Of a stretch of DNA of 64,000 nt, positions 61,991 to 64,000 are shown in pieces (position 1 is the first letter of the stretch; every line of letters begins with the position of its first letter). The translations under genes were made by a program, and so were the position numbers. Under the pieces are notes generated by a model. It was given only the letters and a program-made list of their open reading frames with translations. It was not told the DNA's origin and did no database searches. This stretch comes from Pisolithus tinctorius (Eukaryota; Basidiomycota; Agaricomycetes; Boletales; Pisolithaceae), in contig JANFAH010000003.1 of NCBI GenBank assembly GCA_024663395.1, positions 744,001 through 808,000 on the forward strand, in the 5' to 3' direction.

Positions 61991-62695
61991 TCATTGGTAT
62001 GGGCTGGGTTTACTGGGGTAGCAGGAATGGAACTCTTGTATGAGTTCAGAAGCATTGTCTAGCTCTGTAGTGAGTACCCAGGTAGTTTCTTCATCAGTCC
62101 CTTTGTAGCTGGTCCACCAGACTAGGTACTGAAGCCAACACCAGTGACACCAATCGACCTTGGAGTCAAGGATTTCTGCTACCTCAAACTCTAGTTCACC
62201 GTCAACTTCAACTGGTGGGGGTGGTGGTTGAGTCCAGTTTGGGATGGTATTAGGGATGGCTGGCTCAAGTTGGGAAACATGAAAGACAGGGTGGGCTGTG
62301 CACATTGAGTCTGGCAGGCACAGTGTGAGCGAGTGAGTACCAGCCTGAGCTATGACTGGGCACAGTCCAAGGTTCTTCTCCAAGAGCTTCTTGGAAGGCT
62401 GAGTTGACCAGAAGTATTTGGCTTTGACATATACTTGGTCACTGACCTTGAAGTCTGGGGCCAGCATGTGTTTAGCATTGGCTGGTCCTTGATAGTGCTG
62501 TTGTGCAAGGGTCATTTCCTCATGTAGGTACTGGTGCAGTGAATCCAAGTCAACTGCATAATCATGAGCCCAAGTGGAAGTAAGGTAACACTCTGGGTAT
62601 ACTGAGATGTTAGGGTGGTAGCCCTTATTAGCAAAGAATGGTGAGACACTGGTAGTAGCACTAGGGGCATTATTGTAAGCAAACTTGGCCAGGGG
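61991..62695 (-). pseudogene. integrase C-terminus and chromodomain of a family A element
   Basis: From about 62695 leftward the minus strand encodes the end of the integrase core region (KFAYNNAPSATTSVSPFFAN, then YHPNISVYPE). After a frame change the 62548-61991 frame reads QQHYQGPANAKHMLAPDFKV, DQVYVKAKYFWSTQPSKKLL, LGLCPVIAQAGTHSLTL, then a chromodomain (LEFEVAEILDSKVDWCHW, LQYLVWWTSYKGTDEETTW) and a stop at 61991. Order and spacing match family B, but the sequence is clearly a different lineage. It is cut at 62696 by the third palindromic Tc1 element. Confidence 0.9.
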
Positions 62696-62697
62696 TA

Positions 62698-64000
62698 CAG
62701 TGGCTCAAAAAAGTGTCCCAATGTTGGGTGAATTTGGAAAGAGTTGAGATTTATGAGAGAGCCAATAGGAATTAGTTCAAACTCCTGCAGGACGAAAAAT
62801 AGTACTAACAGTTATGTTGACAACAAGGGCTTTCTTATGTAATTTGGTTGACATGCCACCAAGATATAACCATTTTAAGATGACATGTCATTGGGACACT
62901 TTTTTGAGCATGATCTTGCCAGTCATTTTTTAGTAAATAACATAAAGATTTGACAACTTCTGAGTGATTTTTTGCTTCAACCCTGACTGATTATGTAATG
63001 TACATAATCCTGAGCCATAAAAATGGCTTGGGTCCCACTCAGCTAACCCTACTTCACCATGAAATGCATTTTTGCCTCTGCTAGAGCAAATATCCACCTT
63101 CTTTCTGAATCTGGCCTTTCTGCTCATCAAATCTCCTCTACAACTGGTCAGGGGAGCTCTACTGTGGCCAGGGTCATCAAAGAGTTCCAGCTAGATTAAG
63201 GAAAACCTCAAACTAGGACATCCTTACCAACCTTCTTCTCCTGGCAGAGGAGAATAGTCTCTAGTATGACCTCTGGAAGAGCTGAAAATGCTGTCCAGGC
63301 TGCCCATATAATGTGTGTGGCTGTTCCCTCTCCTGTCACTTTCCAAACTGTTTGCAGTGTACTCAATTCTGCATCCCTGAAGGCTGTAGTCAAGCAGGAG
63401 ATGCCACTCTTGTCTTGCAAGCATACACAACAGTGACTTGCCTTTGCTCTTAAGCACCAAATCAGGACAGTGGATGACTGCACTAGGGTCATCTGGTCAG
63501 TTGAGCCCAAGATCAATAGTATTGGACCAGATGTAAGGAAATTTGTGTGGAAAATGGTAGGGAAGTGTTTGCAGGATAAGTCTCCTGCTTGACTACAGCC
63601 TTCAGGGATGCAGAATTGAGTACACTGCAAACAGTTTGGAAAGTGACAGGAGAGGGAACAGCCACACACATTATATGGGCAGCCTGGACAGCATTTTCAG
63701 CTCTTCCAGAGGTCATACTAGAGACTATTCTCCTCTGCCAGGAGAAGAAGGTTGGTAAGGATGTCCTAGTTTGAGGTTTTCCTTAATCTAGCTGGAACTC
63801 TTTGATGACCCTGGCCACAGTAGAGCTCCCCTGACCAGTTGTAGAGGAGATTTGATGAGCAGAAAGGCCAGATTCAGAAAGAAGGTGGATATTTGCTCTA
63901 GCAGAGGCAAAAATGCATTTCATGGTGAAGTAGGGTTAGCTGAGTGGGACCCAAGCCATTTTTATGGCTCAGGATTATGTACATTACATAATCAGTCAGG
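62698..64000. mobile_element. palindromic Tc1/mariner derivative (copy 3, runs off the window)
   Basis: The left end CAGTGGCTCAAAAAA follows a TA (62696-62697) inside the family A integrase. The left arm extends to about 63401. The loop (63402-63580) carries the Tc1 transposase signature on the plus strand (DDCTRVIWSVEPKINSIG, then KFVWKM), opposite to copy 1. The right arm begins near 63581 and continues past the window end. Copies 1 and 3 therefore inserted in opposite orientations. Confidence 0.88.

Noticed and set aside
1..64000. Classical ascomycete-type RIP (CpA to TpA)
   Set aside because: The copy comparisons show CpG to TpG/CpA changes and no TpA excess that I can see, so methylation-driven CpG decay is the simpler reading.

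Overview
The window reads as a transposable-element graveyard from an Agaricomycete (mushroom-forming basidiomycete) genome. The grounds are basidiomycete-type Ty3/gypsy gag and chromodomain-integrase sequences, short spliceosomal introns of about 51-54 bp, Helitron Rep-helicase, PIF/Harbinger and DUF6589-like proteins, and copy-to-copy decay of CpG to TpG/CpA. I see no intact single-copy host gene. No rRNA or tRNA gene, CRISPR array or prokaryotic signal is present.

Layout. 1-5212: decayed Ty3/gypsy element with chromodomain, split by a solo LTR (family A). 5213-9945: gag fragment and unrecognised relics. 9946-11532: palindromic Tc1/mariner derivative. 11679-16527: decayed Helitron split by a solo LTR (family B). 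16575-18333: first copy of an LTR-like 'module C' that carries its own ORF. 18340-20085: gag relic. 20088-24585: second palindromic Tc1 copy, DUF6589-like relic, RecQ-like helicase relic. 24586-28463: LTR B split by module C, then a solo LTR of family E. 28557-32003: Helitron helicase tail, 82-bp minisatellite, inverted module C fragment, and the 3' end of a family A element. 32455-37449: full-length Ty1/copia element on the minus strand with target duplication. 38315-43178: complete PIF/Harbinger element (TIRs, TTA duplication, transposase plus Myb/SANT partner) split by module C. 43182-46030: CpG-retaining DNA with a 71-bp minisatellite of about 29 units. 48446-59724: old family B element split by a young full-length family B element (50576-59014). 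60100-62695: 3' part of a family A element. 62698-64000: third palindromic Tc1 copy.

The most interesting system is in gypsy families A and B. Both carry an extra spliced gene between pol and the 3' LTR, on the strand opposite to gag-pol. It encodes an N-terminal charged coiled coil and a six-cysteine zinc-cluster motif. In family A the spacing is exactly that of GAL4-type Zn2Cys6 domains. Four copies are visible, all antisense, with the same exon organisation. Exon 1 is 413 bp in the best copy of each family, followed by a phase-2 intron.

The young family B element also shows a textbook -1 frameshift signal between gag and pol (slippery heptamer, 5-nt spacer, 12-bp stem). Its putative primer-binding site is complementary to the start of its own transcript, as in Tf1-like self-priming. 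The copia element instead has a primer site matching the anticodon arm of initiator tRNA-Met.

Nested insertions with readable target duplications give a relative chronology. LTR comparisons show that nearly all substitutions are CpG transitions, consistent with cytosine methylation and deamination.
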